This document shows positions 35,333 through 44,898 of a stretch of DNA of 64,000 bases, one piece after another. This DNA comes from Leisingera sp. SS27. GTDB taxonomy: Bacteria; Pseudomonadota; Alphaproteobacteria; Rhodobacterales; Rhodobacteraceae. The stretch spans positions 1-64,000 of the forward strand of contig NZ_JAQNCY010000015.1 of the NCBI RefSeq assembly GCF_028368855.1, written 5' to 3'. Under the pieces are notes generated by a model, which did no database searches, was not told the origin of the DNA, and worked only from the letters and a program-made list of their open reading frames with translations. The position numbers and the translations under genes were made by a program. The first letter of the stretch is position 1. Each line of letters begins with the position of its first letter.

Positions 35333-36835
35333 ATGCCCCATTCCGACATCCTCGCCGCTGCAGGCCTGACCGGCGCCGAACTTTCCGGCGGCAGCCTGAC
35401 TGTCACCACGCCGGTGGACGGCAGCGAAATTGCCCGCCTGAAAACCCACACCGCTGCAGAGGCCGAAGCGCAGATCGCCGCTGCCAAGTCCGCCTTCAAG
35501 TCCTGGCGCCTGGTCCCGGCCCCGCGCCGCGGCGAGCTGGTGCGCCTGCTGGGTGACGAACTGCGCCGCGAGAAGGAAAACCTGGGCCGCCTCGTCACCC
35601 TGGAATGCGGCAAGATCTATCAGGAGGGGCTTGGCGAAGTGCAGGAGATGATCGACATCTGCGACTTTGCGGTGGGTCTCTCGCGCCAGCTTTATGGCCT
35701 CACCATCGCCTCCGAACGCCCCGGCCACGCGATGCGCGAGAGCTGGCACCCGATGGGCACCTGCGGCATCATCACCGCCTTCAACTTCCCCGTTGCCCCC
35801 TGGTGCTGGAACGCGGCACTGGCGCTGGTCTGCAGCGATCCGGTGATCTGGAAACCGTCGGAGAAAACCCCGCTCACCGCACTCGCCGTTCAAAAGATCT
35901 GCGAGCGCGCCATGGCCGCCTTTGGTGGTGACGCGCCCGAGGGCTTGATCCAGGTGCTGATTGGCGAGCGTGATCTGGGCGAGGCGCTGACCGCCTCCAA
36001 GGACGTTGCCATTATCTCCGCCACCGGCTCCGTGCCGATGGGCAAGGCAGTGGCCGCCGACATGTCGAAACGCCTTGGCCGCACCATTCTGGAGCTGGGC
36101 GGCAACAACGCGATGATCGTGGCCCCCTCCGCCGATCTGGAGATGGCCCTGCGCGCCATCGTGTTCTCCGCCGTCGGCACCGCCGGCCAGCGCTGCACCT
36201 CCCTGCGCCGACTGATTGTGCATGAAGACATCTATGACCAGCTGATCCCGCGCCTGATCAAGGCGTATGAGGGCCTGCCCATCGGCGACCCGCTGGCCGA
36301 TGGCACCCTGGTCGGCCCGCTGATCGACGGCGCAGCGCTGGACGCGATGACCAGCGCGCTGGAGCGTGCGCAGGCAGAAGGCGGCACCGTTCATGGCGGC
36401 ACCCGGGCGCTGGCGGACAGCTTTGCCAACGCCGCCTATGTGCATCCGGCAATTGTGGAGATGCCCGGTCAGACCGCCATCATGCACACCGAAACCTTCG
36501 CCCCGATCCTCTATGTGGTGAAATACACGGATCTCGACCAAGCCATTGAAATGCAGAACGAAGTGCCGCAAGGCTTGTCCTCCTGCATCTTCTCCACCGA
36601 CGTGCGCGAAACGGAATATTTCCTCTCGGCAGCGGGCTCCGACTGCGGTATTGCCAACGTGAACATCGGCCCCTCCGGCGCTGAAATCGGCGGCGCTTTC
36701 GGGGGCGAAAAGGAGACGGGCGGCGGCCGCGAAAGCGGTTCTGACGCCTGGAAAGGGTACATGCGCCGGCAGACCAACACCGTGAACTACTCACGCGCGC
36801 TGCCGCTTGCTCAGGGGATCAAGTTTGACATCTGA
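35333..36835 (+). CDS. amaB: ALDH7-type aldehyde dehydrogenase (aminoadipate semialdehyde / P6C)
   Basis: 500-residue NAD(P)-dependent aldehyde dehydrogenase. ITAFNFPVAPWCWN and WKPSEKTPLTA bind cofactor, ELGGNNAMIV holds the general base Glu, and the catalytic Cys is in AGQRCTSLRR. The ELGGNNA and FNFPVAPW forms are typical of the ALDH7/antiquitin branch, which oxidises alpha-aminoadipate semialdehyde (in equilibrium with piperideine-6-carboxylate) from lysine or pipecolate. The coupled FAD oxidase supports that role. Confidence 0.78.
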   Translation: MPHSDILAAAGLTGAELSGGSLTVTTPVDGSEIARLKTHTAAEAEAQIAAAKSAFKSWRLVPAPRRGELVRLLGDELRREKENLGRLVTLECGKIYQEGLGEVQEMIDICDFAVGLSRQLYGLTIASERPGHAMRESWHPMGTCGIITAFNFPVAPWCWNAALALVCSDPVIWKPSEKTPLTALAVQKICERAMAAFGGDAPEGLIQVLIGERDLGEALTASKDVAIISATGSVPMGKAVAADMSKRLGRTILELGGNNAMIVAPSADLEMALRAIVFSAVGTAGQRCTSLRRLIVHEDIYDQLIPRLIKAYEGLPIGDPLADGTLVGPLIDGAALDAMTSALERAQAEGGTVHGGTRALADSFANAAYVHPAIVEMPGQTAIMHTETFAPILYVVKYTDLDQAIEMQNEVPQGLSSCIFSTDVRETEYFLSAAGSDCGIANVNIGPSGAEIGGAFGGEKETGGGRESGSDAWKGYMRRQTNTVNYSRALPLAQGIKFDI

Positions 36836-38096
36836 TCTGGCGTCCTGCCTCTGGCACCAAACCTGCCAGGAAAACCCCGCCTTCCCGGAACTCACCGGGG
36901 AGGCAACGGCCGATCTGGTGGTGATCGGCGGCGGCTATACCGGCGGCGCGGCGGCACTGAAGGCTGCGGAACTGGGCGCCTCGGTCCGCCTGATCGAGGC
37001 CGGGGACATCGGCAGCGGCGGTTCAGGGCGCAACGTGGGGCTGGCAAACGCCGGCCTCTGGCTGCCGCCGGAGGACATCAACGCCGCACTCGGCACCAAG
37101 GCCGGCAGCCGCCTGTCAGAGCTGCTGGCAGGCGCGCCGGACATGGTGTTCGATCTGATCGAAAAACACGCCATCCAATGCGAGCCGGAGCGCGGCGGCA
37201 CCCTGCACTGCGCCCATGCGCCCGGCGGGATGAACGACCTGCGGCGCCGCCACGGCCAGCTCACCGCCATTGGCGCTCCGGTAAAACTTCTCTCCCGCGA
37301 AGACGCCATCCAGCGCACAGGATCCGAGGCCGTGCACGGCGCCCTGTTCGACCCGCGCGCGGGCACCATCCAGCCGCTGGCCTATGTCCGCGGCCTTGCC
37401 CGCGCCGCCGCCGCGGCGGGCGCGCAGCTGCACGCGCAATCGCCTGCCACCGCCATCAGCCAAGAAGGCCCCACTTGGCATGTGGCAACACCCAAAGGCA
37501 GCCTCCGCGCCAAACACCTGATCATGGCGACCAATGCCTATGCCCGCGAAATCTCCGGCTACGCCGCGCCGCAGGTCATTCCGGTGCATTACTTCCAGGC
37601 CGCCACCGATCCGCTGCCCGGCCCGCTGCTGGACAAGATCCTGCCAATGAAGGAAGGCTGCTGGGACACCGCGCTGGTGATGTCGTCGTGGCGGCTGGAT
37701 CAGGCCGGGCGGCTGGTGATCGGCGGCATGGGCGCGCTCAACCATGTCGGCAGCGCTCTGCACCGCAGCTGGCTGCCCCGCAAACTGTCCGCGCTGTACC
37801 CCGAACTGAAAGACGCAAAGCTCAACAGCCACTGGCACGGCCGCATCGCCATGACCACCGAACACCTGCCCAAGATCCTAGAGCTGCAGGGCGGTTATGC
37901 CTGTTTCGGCTACTCCGGCCGCGGCATCGGCCCCGGCACCCTGTTCGGCGCTGCCATGGCCGAGGCACTGCTGAGCGGGGACAGCGCCTGCCTGCCGGTG
38001 CCGCCCGCGCCGGGCCACAGCCTGCCGTTCGCAGGCCTGCGCAGCGCCTATTACGAAACCGGCGCCACGCTCACTCATCTCATCAGCAATAGATGA
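36825..38096 (+). CDS. amaA: FAD-dependent oxidase, probable L-pipecolate oxidase
   Basis: DAO-type flavoprotein with the dinucleotide motif VVIGGGYTGGAAALKAAELG and EAGDIGSGGSGRNVGLANAG near the N-terminus and CFGYSGRGIGPGTLFG at the C-terminus. The TTG start at 36825 has AGGGGAT just upstream and overlaps the dehydrogenase stop by 11 bases, so translation is coupled. Pairing with an ALDH7 enzyme matches amaA-amaB of pseudomonad lysine/pipecolate breakdown; another secondary amino acid is possible. Confidence 0.65.
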   Translation: MTSDLASCLWHQTCQENPAFPELTGEATADLVVIGGGYTGGAAALKAAELGASVRLIEAGDIGSGGSGRNVGLANAGLWLPPEDINAALGTKAGSRLSELLAGAPDMVFDLIEKHAIQCEPERGGTLHCAHAPGGMNDLRRRHGQLTAIGAPVKLLSREDAIQRTGSEAVHGALFDPRAGTIQPLAYVRGLARAAAAAGAQLHAQSPATAISQEGPTWHVATPKGSLRAKHLIMATNAYAREISGYAAPQVIPVHYFQAATDPLPGPLLDKILPMKEGCWDTALVMSSWRLDQAGRLVIGGMGALNHVGSALHRSWLPRKLSALYPELKDAKLNSHWHGRIAMTTEHLPKILELQGGYACFGYSGRGIGPGTLFGAAMAEALLSGDSACLPVPPAPGHSLPFAGLRSAYYETGATLTHLISNR

Positions 38097-38128
38097 AAGA
38101 AAAGGCGGACCCAAGGCCCGCCTCCCTG

Positions 38129-39247
38129 CTACTCGCAGCCGGCAATTGCCGCGCCGATGTCCTGCAACAGCGCCGGATAGAACTGCGGCCCTGCCTCCAG
38201 CTTGGCGCCAAGCGGATCCAGCACCGCGGTGCCGGCCCCGGTGCCGTCCAGCACGGTGGCGACCAGACCCGGGTTGAACTGCGGCTCCGAGAACACGCAG
38301 GCCACCTTCAGATCGGCCACCACCTCGCGCACTTCGGCAATCCGCGCCGGGCTGGGTTTCACCGCGTCGCTCAGCGAGATCGCCCCGGCCGCGCTGAGGC
38401 CAAAGCCCTGCTCGAAGTACTGATAGGCATCGTGGAACACGATGAACGGTTTGGCCCGGAACGGCTCCAGCGTGGCGGACACACTTGCCACGGTCTGCGC
38501 GATTTCCTGCTTGCCCGCTTCGGCATTGGCCCGGTAGGCCGCCGCATTGTCCGGGTCATGCTCCGCCAGCTCCTCCGCGATCACATCCAGCCACACTTGC
38601 GCATTGGCCGGCAGAAGCCAGGCATGCGGGTCGGCACCCTCATGGTGGTGACCCTCGGCGTGATCTTCGTGGCCCGCCTCTCCATGTGCCTCGTGGCCGT
38701 GCCCTTCATGCGAGGCATGATCATCGTGATCTGCATGCTCCTCATCACCATGGCCGTCATGATCCGCATGATCATCATGGCCGTCCGCCTGCGCGTCATG
38801 GCCGTGCTCGTCATGATCATCGTGGCCGTCATGGCCCGCGTGATCATCATGCTCCTCATCATGGGCATGCGCTTCGAACCGGGCGCCCTCGCGGAATGGC
38901 AGAACCGTGGTGCCCGTGACCTCCAGCAGTTCCACCCGGTGCGCATCACCGGCCAGTTCCTCCAGCGGGCCTTCCAGCCAGGGGGTCAGCGCCCCGCCCA
39001 GCCAGAACACAACATCCGCCTGATCCAGTGCCCGCGCTTCCGACGGGCGCATTGCATAGCCATGCGGCGAGGCCCCGGGCGGAACCACCAGAGCAGGCTC
39101 ACCCAGCCCCTGCATCACCCGCGCTACCAGCCCATGCACCGGCGCAATATCCGCCGCGACACGCGGCACATCTGCCCAGGCAGCGCCCGCCCCCGCCAGC
39201 AAAGCCACCGCTGCCGCACCGCTCCTCAAAACGCCAGATTTCCGCAT
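38129..39247 (-). CDS. znuA: Zinc ABC transporter substrate-binding protein with very long His-rich loop
   Basis: Periplasmic zinc receptor. After a signal peptide (AAAVALLAGAGAAWA) come the first metal ligand in IAPVHGLVARVM, then a His/Asp/Glu/Gly stretch of about 85 residues (window 38640-38880) made of DHD, HDG and HE units, then DPHAWLLP, IVFHDAYQYF and the Glu/Asp ligand region. Such loops buffer zinc, but this one is long. ATG 39247 (MRKSG) is preferred; another ATG lies 12 bases upstream. Divergent from zur. Confidence 0.92.
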   Translation of the reverse strand: MRKSGVLRSGAAAVALLAGAGAAWADVPRVAADIAPVHGLVARVMQGLGEPALVVPPGASPHGYAMRPSEARALDQADVVFWLGGALTPWLEGPLEELAGDAHRVELLEVTGTTVLPFREGARFEAHAHDEEHDDHAGHDGHDDHDEHGHDAQADGHDDHADHDGHGDEEHADHDDHASHEGHGHEAHGEAGHEDHAEGHHHEGADPHAWLLPANAQVWLDVIAEELAEHDPDNAAAYRANAEAGKQEIAQTVASVSATLEPFRAKPFIVFHDAYQYFEQGFGLSAAGAISLSDAVKPSPARIAEVREVVADLKVACVFSEPQFNPGLVATVLDGTGAGTAVLDPLGAKLEAGPQFYPALLQDIGAAIAGCE

Positions 39248-39258
39248 GTTGCGCCCCA

Positions 39259-39309
39259 TGTAATTTTATAACATCACGCGGCTTGATAAACGTCATAACA
39301 TAACATATC
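39259..39309. promoter_or_regulatory. Candidate Zur operators between znuA and zur
   Basis: TGTAATTTTATAACA (39259-39273) is an imperfect palindrome of Zur-box type, close to the znuA start. A second ATAACATAACATATC stretch (39295-39309) lies towards zur. The zinc-sensing gene and uptake genes sharing this gap make Zur control likely. Confidence 0.55.
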
Positions 39310-39344
39310 AAGAGGCAATTCCGCCGCCCTAAAGGACACCGTTC

Positions 39345-39827
39345 ATGGACTCCATCGGCTTTGCCCCGCACGACCACAGCAGCTGCATCCAGGACGGGAT
39401 CGCCGCCGTGGATGCCCAGTGCCGGGCCGAAGGTCTGCAGTTCACCCCGGTGCGCCGCCGGGTACTGGAAATTCTCCTTCAGGAGCACCGCGCGCTGGGG
39501 GCTTATGAAATCCTCGACCGGCTGCGCGAAGAGGGACTCGGCTCACAGCCGCCCGTCGCCTACAGGGCGCTGGATTTCCTGGTGAAAAACGGCTTTGCCC
39601 ACAAGATCGAGCGCCTCAATGCCTTCATCGCCTGCACCCATCCGGGCGAAAGCCACGCGCCGGCCTTCCTGATCTGCCGCGCCTGCGACGCGGTGGCAGA
39701 GGCGCAGCGCGAACCCACCCAGGGCCAGCTTGGCCAGGCCGCCCGCGACGCCGGTTTCGTGATCGAGCGCGCGGTGATCGAGGCTGAGGGCCTGTGCCCG
39801 AAGTGCCAGCACAAGTCCGCCGCATGA
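39345..39827 (+). CDS. zur: Zinc uptake regulator Zur (Fur family)
   Basis: 160-residue Fur-family repressor. Winged helix about 25-90 (FTPVRRRVLEILLQ, AYEILDRLREEGLGSQPPVAYRALDFL) and dimerisation domain with structural zinc cysteines in CRAC and CPKC plus IACTHPGESH. Overlaps znuC by four bases, so regulator and transporter are made together. Genomic context separates it from Fur or Mur. Confidence 0.9.
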   Translation: MDSIGFAPHDHSSCIQDGIAAVDAQCRAEGLQFTPVRRRVLEILLQEHRALGAYEILDRLREEGLGSQPPVAYRALDFLVKNGFAHKIERLNAFIACTHPGESHAPAFLICRACDAVAEAQREPTQGQLGQAARDAGFVIERAVIEAEGLCPKCQHKSAA

Positions 39828-40582
39828 ACAGCCTGATTTCCATGGACGGGCTGACTGTCGCGCATAGCGGCAACACGGTTCTGTCCGGTGTCAGCCTGTC
39901 GATTGCCCCCGGCGAGATCGTCACCGTGGTCGGCCCCAACGGCTCCGGAAAATCCACTCTGCTGCGCAGCGTGATCGGCGCGCTCAAGCCATCGCGCGGC
40001 ACGGTCACCCGGGCACCAGGGCTGCGCATCGGCTATGTGCCGCAGAAACTGCATATCGACGCCACCCTGCCATTGACTGTGCGCCGCTTCCTCAGCCTGC
40101 CGGAACGGGTGTCTGATGCCCGCGCGTCCGAAGCATTGATACAGGCAGGCGCCGGCGATCTGGCGGCGCGGCAGATGTCGGGCCTGTCGGGCGGCCAGTT
40201 CCAGCGGGTGCTGCTGGCCCGCGCCCTGCTGTGCAATCCGCAGCTGCTGATTCTGGATGAAGCCACCCAAGGCCTGGACCAGCCCGGCTCCGCCGCCTTT
40301 TACCAGCGCATCGAGAAGGTGCGGCAGGATCTGGGCTGTGCGGTGCTGATGGTCAGCCATGAGCTGCATGTGGTGATGGCGGCCTCCGACCGGGTGATCT
40401 GCCTCAACGGCCATGTCTGCTGCGAGGGTGCGCCGGAACATGTCGCCTCTGCCCCGGAATACCGGGCGCTGTTCGGCACCGGCACCCAGGGCGCCCTGGC
40501 GCTGTACCGGCATGAGCACAACCACAGCCATGATCACGGCTGCACGCATGATCACGGGCATCAGCATGAGGCCGCCGAATGA
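39824..40582 (+). CDS. znuC: Zinc ABC transporter ATP-binding protein with His-rich tail
   Basis: ATPase of the zinc importer, 252 residues. Walker A GPNGSGKST, signature LSGGQFQRV and Walker B LLILDEATQGLD are complete. The C-terminus carries a metal-binding tail of His, Asp and Asn repeats (HEHNHSHDHG...HDHGHQHE), which could sense or buffer cytoplasmic zinc. ATG 39824 overlaps the zur stop; its own stop overlaps znuB. Confidence 0.92.
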   Translation: MNSLISMDGLTVAHSGNTVLSGVSLSIAPGEIVTVVGPNGSGKSTLLRSVIGALKPSRGTVTRAPGLRIGYVPQKLHIDATLPLTVRRFLSLPERVSDARASEALIQAGAGDLAARQMSGLSGGQFQRVLLARALLCNPQLLILDEATQGLDQPGSAAFYQRIEKVRQDLGCAVLMVSHELHVVMAASDRVICLNGHVCCEGAPEHVASAPEYRALFGTGTQGALALYRHEHNHSHDHGCTHDHGHQHEAAE

Positions 40583-41385
40583 CCCTGCTTGACGATTTCC
40601 TGATCCGTGCCGCGCTCGCGGGCATCGGCGTGGCCCTGGCTGCCGCCCCCTTGGGCTGTTTCGTGGTCTGGCGCCGGATGGCCTATTTCGGTGATGCCAC
40701 CGCCCATGCCTCGATCCTTGGCGTGGCGCTGGCCCTCAGCTTTGATGTGTCGGTCTTTGCAGGCGTGCTGGCGACCGCGCTTGCCATGGCCACCACGGTT
40801 TCAGCACTGGCAGGGCGCGGCTATGCGATGGACACGCTGCTGGGGGTGCTGGCGCATTCTTCCCTCGCTTTCGGCCTGGTTGCGGTTTCCTTCCTTCAGG
40901 GGGTCAGGATCGACCTGATGGCCTATCTGTTCGGTGACATTCTTGCAGTGGGCCGGGCAGACCTCGCGGTGATCTGGGGCGGCGCGGTGCTGGTGCTGGT
41001 GCTTTTGTGGTGGCGGTGGCCAGCGCTGCTGACTGCCACCCTGAACCCGGATCTGGCCCATGCGGCCGGCATTGACCCGCGGCGCGAGCAGATGGTGCTG
41101 ACCATCGCGCTGGCGCTGGTTGTGGCGGTGGCGATCAAGGTTGTGGGGGTGCTGCTGATTGCCGCGATGTTGCTGATCCCGGCCGCCGCCGCCCGGCCCT
41201 TCGCCGCGACACCCGAGCGCATGGCGGTCATTGCCGGGCTGCTGGGGATGGTTGCGGCCACCGGCGGGCTGCAGCTGGCCTTTGTGCTGGATACCCCCGC
41301 AGGCCCCAGCATCGTCTGCCTCGCAGCCGGGCTGTTCGCGGCCTCCAGCCTGACCGGGCTGCTGCTGCAGCGCCGCCGCAGCTAG
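40579..41385 (+). CDS. znuB: Zinc ABC transporter permease
   Basis: 268 residues, about eight hydrophobic spans, ABC-3 metal permease family. Family marks include CFVVWRRMAYFGDATAHASILGVAL, and the coupling region LLTATLNPDLAHAAGIDPRRE. Last gene of the zur-znuC-znuB operon, overlapping znuC by four bases. Confidence 0.92.
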   Translation: MTLLDDFLIRAALAGIGVALAAAPLGCFVVWRRMAYFGDATAHASILGVALALSFDVSVFAGVLATALAMATTVSALAGRGYAMDTLLGVLAHSSLAFGLVAVSFLQGVRIDLMAYLFGDILAVGRADLAVIWGGAVLVLVLLWWRWPALLTATLNPDLAHAAGIDPRREQMVLTIALALVVAVAIKVVGVLLIAAMLLIPAAAARPFAATPERMAVIAGLLGMVAATGGLQLAFVLDTPAGPSIVCLAAGLFAASSLTGLLLQRRRS

Positions 41386-41462
41386 GGTCAAACCCCGAAC
41401 CGCCGGGCACCAGCCGGCAGCAGAGGGGCCGTCAGGCGTTCCGCCGGCCTGCCTTCAGGGCG

Positions 41463-43751
41463 TCAGCTGGCGGTGCGCTGAAGGTCCGGAGCCCCCGTCC
41501 ATTTGCTGATCGCACCGGTCAGGGCCTTCTTGTTGATTGGCTTGCTCAGGAAGTCGTCCATGCCGGCCTGCAGGCATTTTTCCCGGTGGGCCTGCAGCGC
41601 ATTGGCGGTCAGCGCCACGATCGGGCATTTTCCGCCGCCGCTTTCGGCCTCAATCCGCCGCATCTCGGTGGTGGCCTCCAGACCGTCCATCTCCGGCATC
41701 ATCATATCCATCAGCACGATATCAGGACGTTCGGCGCGGAACTGCGCCACCGCCTCAATGCCGTTCTTGGCAATTGTGATGTCCAGCGGAGCGTCCTTCA
41801 GCATCTTGGTCACAACCAGCTGATTGGTGCGGTTGTCCTCGGCCAGCAGCAGCTTCAGGCGGCGTTCCGGCAGCCGCGATCCGGTTTTGCGGCCAGGTCC
41901 GGTGACTGTCTTGCGATCGTCCGGCCGGCTCAGCACCCGTTCAAGCACCTGCCGCAGCTGGACCGCCCGCACCGGCTTCAGCGCAAATTCGCAAGCCCCG
42001 ATAGCTTCGCAGTCGGCACGGTTCAGCGCGTGCTCCACTGACGACAGGATAATCAGCGGCAGCCCCTCAAAGCCCGGCATCGTCCGGATCCGCGCCGCAA
42101 GGGCGCGCCCGTCCATGACCGGCATCTGGTAGTCAAGAATGGCAAAGTCGAACCGGCTCCCGTCCAGCTGCGCATCCGCCAGGATTTCCAGCCCCTCATG
42201 CGCCGACGCCCCCAGCGTGCAGGACACCCCCCAGGAACTCAGCCGTTCCGACAGGATCACCCGGTTCAGCTCCAGGTCGTCCACCAGCAAGCCATGCAGT
42301 CCGGTAAAATTCTGCGGGCCGCCCGCCGGCACAGTCTCCGGGCGGCCGCCCGCCCGCAGCGGCAAGCGGATCGTGAACACGGACCCCTTGCCCGGCTCAG
42401 ACTCCACCTCGACCGACCCGCCCATCAGCGCAAGCAGCTGGGAGGAGATCGCCAGCCCCAGCCCGGTGCCCTCAAAGTTCCGGGTGGCGGCGTTGTCAGC
42501 CTGCTCGAAAGCCCGGAAGATCTTGCCGACACGGGCCGGCTCGATACCAATGCCGGTGTCCCGCACCTGCAGTTGCAGCATGTGGCTGCCCGACTCCTGC
42601 AGCTGCCCGGTCACCTCAATATAGACATACCCCTCGCGGGTGAACTTGACGGCATTGCCCGCCACATTGGTGATCACCTGCCGGATCCTGCCGGCATCGC
42701 CCTCAAACACTTCGGGCAAAGCCGGGTCATAGCGCATGGTGATCTCGACCCCTTTCTCCACCGCCTTTGGCGACAGCAGGGTGACCACGTCTTCGACCGC
42801 AGTCTGCAGGTTGAAGGACCCGATGCTGAACTCGACCTTGCCGGCCTCGATCTTGGAGAAATTCAGGATGTCGTTGATGATTGTCAGAAGAGCGGAACCG
42901 GACTTGGCAATGGTCTCCGCATACATTTGCTGATCTTCGTTCAGCTCCGTTTCCTGCAGCAATTCCGCCATCCCGATGACCCCGTTCATCGGCGTGCGGA
43001 TCTCATGGCTCATATTGGCCAGGAACTCGGATTTCGCCCGGTTTGCGATGTCCGCTGTCTCCCGGGCCTGCTCCAGCGCAAATTCCCGCTCGTCACGCTC
43101 TGCAAAAGTTTCCTCCAGCACGCCCACCGAAAAATCCAGCGCCCGGAACTCGCGCGAAGCGTACCACGGCAGCCGTTCCGCCGGGCTGCGCAGGCCGGAA
43201 ATCGCATCCGACATCCGCTTGTGGATCATCTGCAGCGGCCGCAGGGCCAATCCATGGACCAGAAGCAGCACAAGAAAGGACAGAACCAGCACCGGCACCA
43301 CTGTCCAGATGATGATCTGGCGCACCGAAACGGCCACCAGCGCCTCGCCTTCCTGGGTCGACCACTCGACAACCATGGTGCCGAAAACCGCGCCTTCCAG
43401 CTCGATCGGCCGCTCATACATCACCCGGCCGCCGTCGGGCGGAGCGCCGGCAGCTTCAGCCGACGCCAGCAGTTTGCCTGCCGGGCTGCGGATCTGGATG
43501 GAAACGATCTGAGGCTTGCGGGTGACGGCTTCGATCAGGCCGGTTTCCAGCACCGGCACATCCTCGACGATGATCGATTCCAGCATCAGCCCGCTCAGCA
43601 GAGAGACGGTGAGGTCCGCCTGTTCCGCCAGCTGCTCCTCCAGCCTTTGCGCCTCCTGGCGCTGTGCCAGATCGCCGACCACAAAGCCCACGGCTGAGGC
43701 CGCCAGCAGCAGCGACAGCACGATCTGGAAAAGGATGCTTGTCCGTTTCAT
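41463..43751 (-). CDS. Hybrid sensor histidine kinase with two receiver domains
   Basis: 762 residues. Two membrane spans (about 7-26 and 147-167) enclose a 120-residue periplasmic sensor part. A linker or HAMP-like region follows, then HisKA with phospho-His249 in [12 protein letters not shown], and an HATPase ([25 protein letters not shown]). Two receivers sit at about 495-610 ([10 protein letters not shown]) and 640-755 ([10 protein letters not shown]). No HPt domain is fused, so relay would need a separate protein. It follows the PhnD-like gene by 17 bases on the same strand, pointing to a binding-protein-assisted sensor. Confidence 0.9.
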   Translation of the reverse strand: MKRTSILFQIVLSLLLAASAVGFVVGDLAQRQEAQRLEEQLAEQADLTVSLLSGLMLESIIVEDVPVLETGLIEAVTRKPQIVSIQIRSPAGKLLASAEAAGAPPDGGRVMYERPIELEGAVFGTMVVEWSTQEGEALVAVSVRQIIIWTVVPVLVLSFLVLLLVHGLALRPLQMIHKRMSDAISGLRSPAERLPWYASREFRALDFSVGVLEETFAERDEREFALEQARETADIANRAKSEFLANMSHEIRTPMNGVIGMAELLQETELNEDQQMYAETIAKSGSALLTIINDILNFSKIEAGKVEFSIGSFNLQTAVEDVVTLLSPKAVEKGVEITMRYDPALPEVFEGDAGRIRQVITNVAGNAVKFTREGYVYIEVTGQLQESGSHMLQLQVRDTGIGIEPARVGKIFRAFEQADNAATRNFEGTGLGLAISSQLLALMGGSVEVESEPGKGSVFTIRLPLRAGGRPETVPAGGPQNFTGLHGLLVDDLELNRVILSERLSSWGVSCTLGASAHEGLEILADAQLDGSRFDFAILDYQMPVMDGRALAARIRTMPGFEGLPLIILSSVEHALNRADCEAIGACEFALKPVRAVQLRQVLERVLSRPDDRKTVTGPGRKTGSRLPERRLKLLLAEDNRTNQLVVTKMLKDAPLDITIAKNGIEAVAQFRAERPDIVLMDMMMPEMDGLEATTEMRRIEAESGGGKCPIVALTANALQAHREKCLQAGMDDFLSKPINKKALTGAISKWTGAPDLQRTAS

Positions 43752-43768
43752 TCAATCAACGCAGTGCT

Positions 43769-44665
43769 CTAAAAGGCCAGGCTGCGCTCCATCGCCCGGC
43801 GGATGATGTCATAATCCTGATCGTCCCCCAGCAGGAAGCCGTTCTTCGAAATCCGGCGCACGATCTCCTCGTTTTCCGAGGACAGCATCACCTTGCGCAT
43901 CGCTTCCAGAACATCCGCCGGCATCTCCGGCGACGCCAGCCACGGCTTGGTCACATTGTCAAAGGACGCCAGCACCCGGATCGGAACCCCCTTGGCAACG
44001 AGCTTCTTGTAGGTGCTTTCCTTCAAGGCGCCCGCTGTGTACCGGCCCGCGCCCACGGCCTCGCCCACCAGGTCATGACGGCCCAGGTAGGCAAATTCCA
44101 GCAGGTCTCCGCTGCCGATGCCCGCTTCCAGCAGATACTCCTGAGCCAGGTAGCGGCCGATGGTCGACAGCTCATCGCCAAAGGCAAAGCTGAGGCCTGC
44201 CAGGTCTTCGACCGACTGCACCGTGCTGTCGCGATGGACAACAATGACCCCCTTGAACCGCTTTTGGCCGTTCTGGGATTCCATTGCGATGATCCGGACG
44301 CCCGGGTTCTCCTTCATCACATGCACATAGGACGCCGGGCCGAATCTTGAGAAATCCACCTCGCCGCTGGCCAGCTGGCGGATGCCCTCCTCATATTCCT
44401 TGGCGATCTTCAGCCGGATCGTGACAGGCTCCCTCAGCTCCTCGCTCATCCGCTTGGCCAAGAAGGATAGAAAAGGCTGATACTTTTTGACCGTTGCGGT
44501 TGGTTTATCCGCTGCATAGGTGCCGAAAACCAATTCGGTTCCGGCCATGGAAACACCGGGCAGCAATGCCGCAAGCCAGGCCGCCAGAATCGCACCAGGG
44601 GCGGCACGCCGCAGCACCGTTCCAAAAATCGCAATGATACCAAAGGTCCACTTAAACAGTTTCAC
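43769..44665 (-). CDS. PhnD-like periplasmic binding protein, probable sensor partner
   Basis: 298 residues: an N-terminal hydrophobic signal (AAWLAALLPGVSMAG), then a phosphate/phosphonate-type binding fold (LVFGTYAADKPTATVKKYQPFLSFLAKRM, VDFSRFGPASYVHVMKENPG). GTG 44665 is chosen because AGGAGG lies eight bases upstream. No ABC permease or ATPase accompanies it; instead it precedes a hybrid kinase, as in the TorT-TorS type of pairing. Ligand unknown and not necessarily a phosphonate. Confidence 0.8.
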   Translation of the reverse strand: MKLFKWTFGIIAIFGTVLRRAAPGAILAAWLAALLPGVSMAGTELVFGTYAADKPTATVKKYQPFLSFLAKRMSEELREPVTIRLKIAKEYEEGIRQLASGEVDFSRFGPASYVHVMKENPGVRIIAMESQNGQKRFKGVIVVHRDSTVQSVEDLAGLSFAFGDELSTIGRYLAQEYLLEAGIGSGDLLEFAYLGRHDLVGEAVGAGRYTAGALKESTYKKLVAKGVPIRVLASFDNVTKPWLASPEMPADVLEAMRKVMLSSENEEIVRRISKNGFLLGDDQDYDIIRRAMERSLAF

Positions 44666-44898
44666 GAGTCTAGCCTCCTGACTGACATCGGCTGGCACGG
44701 CAGGCAGGCCGCGCATCTTGGTTACATGGCAGAAAGATCAGAATACAATGTTAACGCACCTGCAATTCTCAGAAAAATTTTGCGGTTCTTTTATTCTTTG
44801 GCGCCTATATTAACCCTTCAGTAAGGTTTTCGTAATCTTTTAGGCGAATTCGCCATAATTTCAGAAGAACAGACTCAGCTGGCCCGACAGGAACCACC

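Noticed and set aside
38640-38880. Repetitive DNA resembling a tandem array
   Set aside because: The repeats are the codons of the His/Asp-rich ZnuA loop, not a CRISPR or separate repeat; no CRISPR array, tRNA or rRNA was seen in the window.
38093-39271. Plus-strand frame with a Met/Ile/Val-rich centre resembling membrane spans
   Set aside because: It is the complement of the His/Asp-rich loop of znuA; the hydrophobic run is a reading artefact of GAT/CAT codons.
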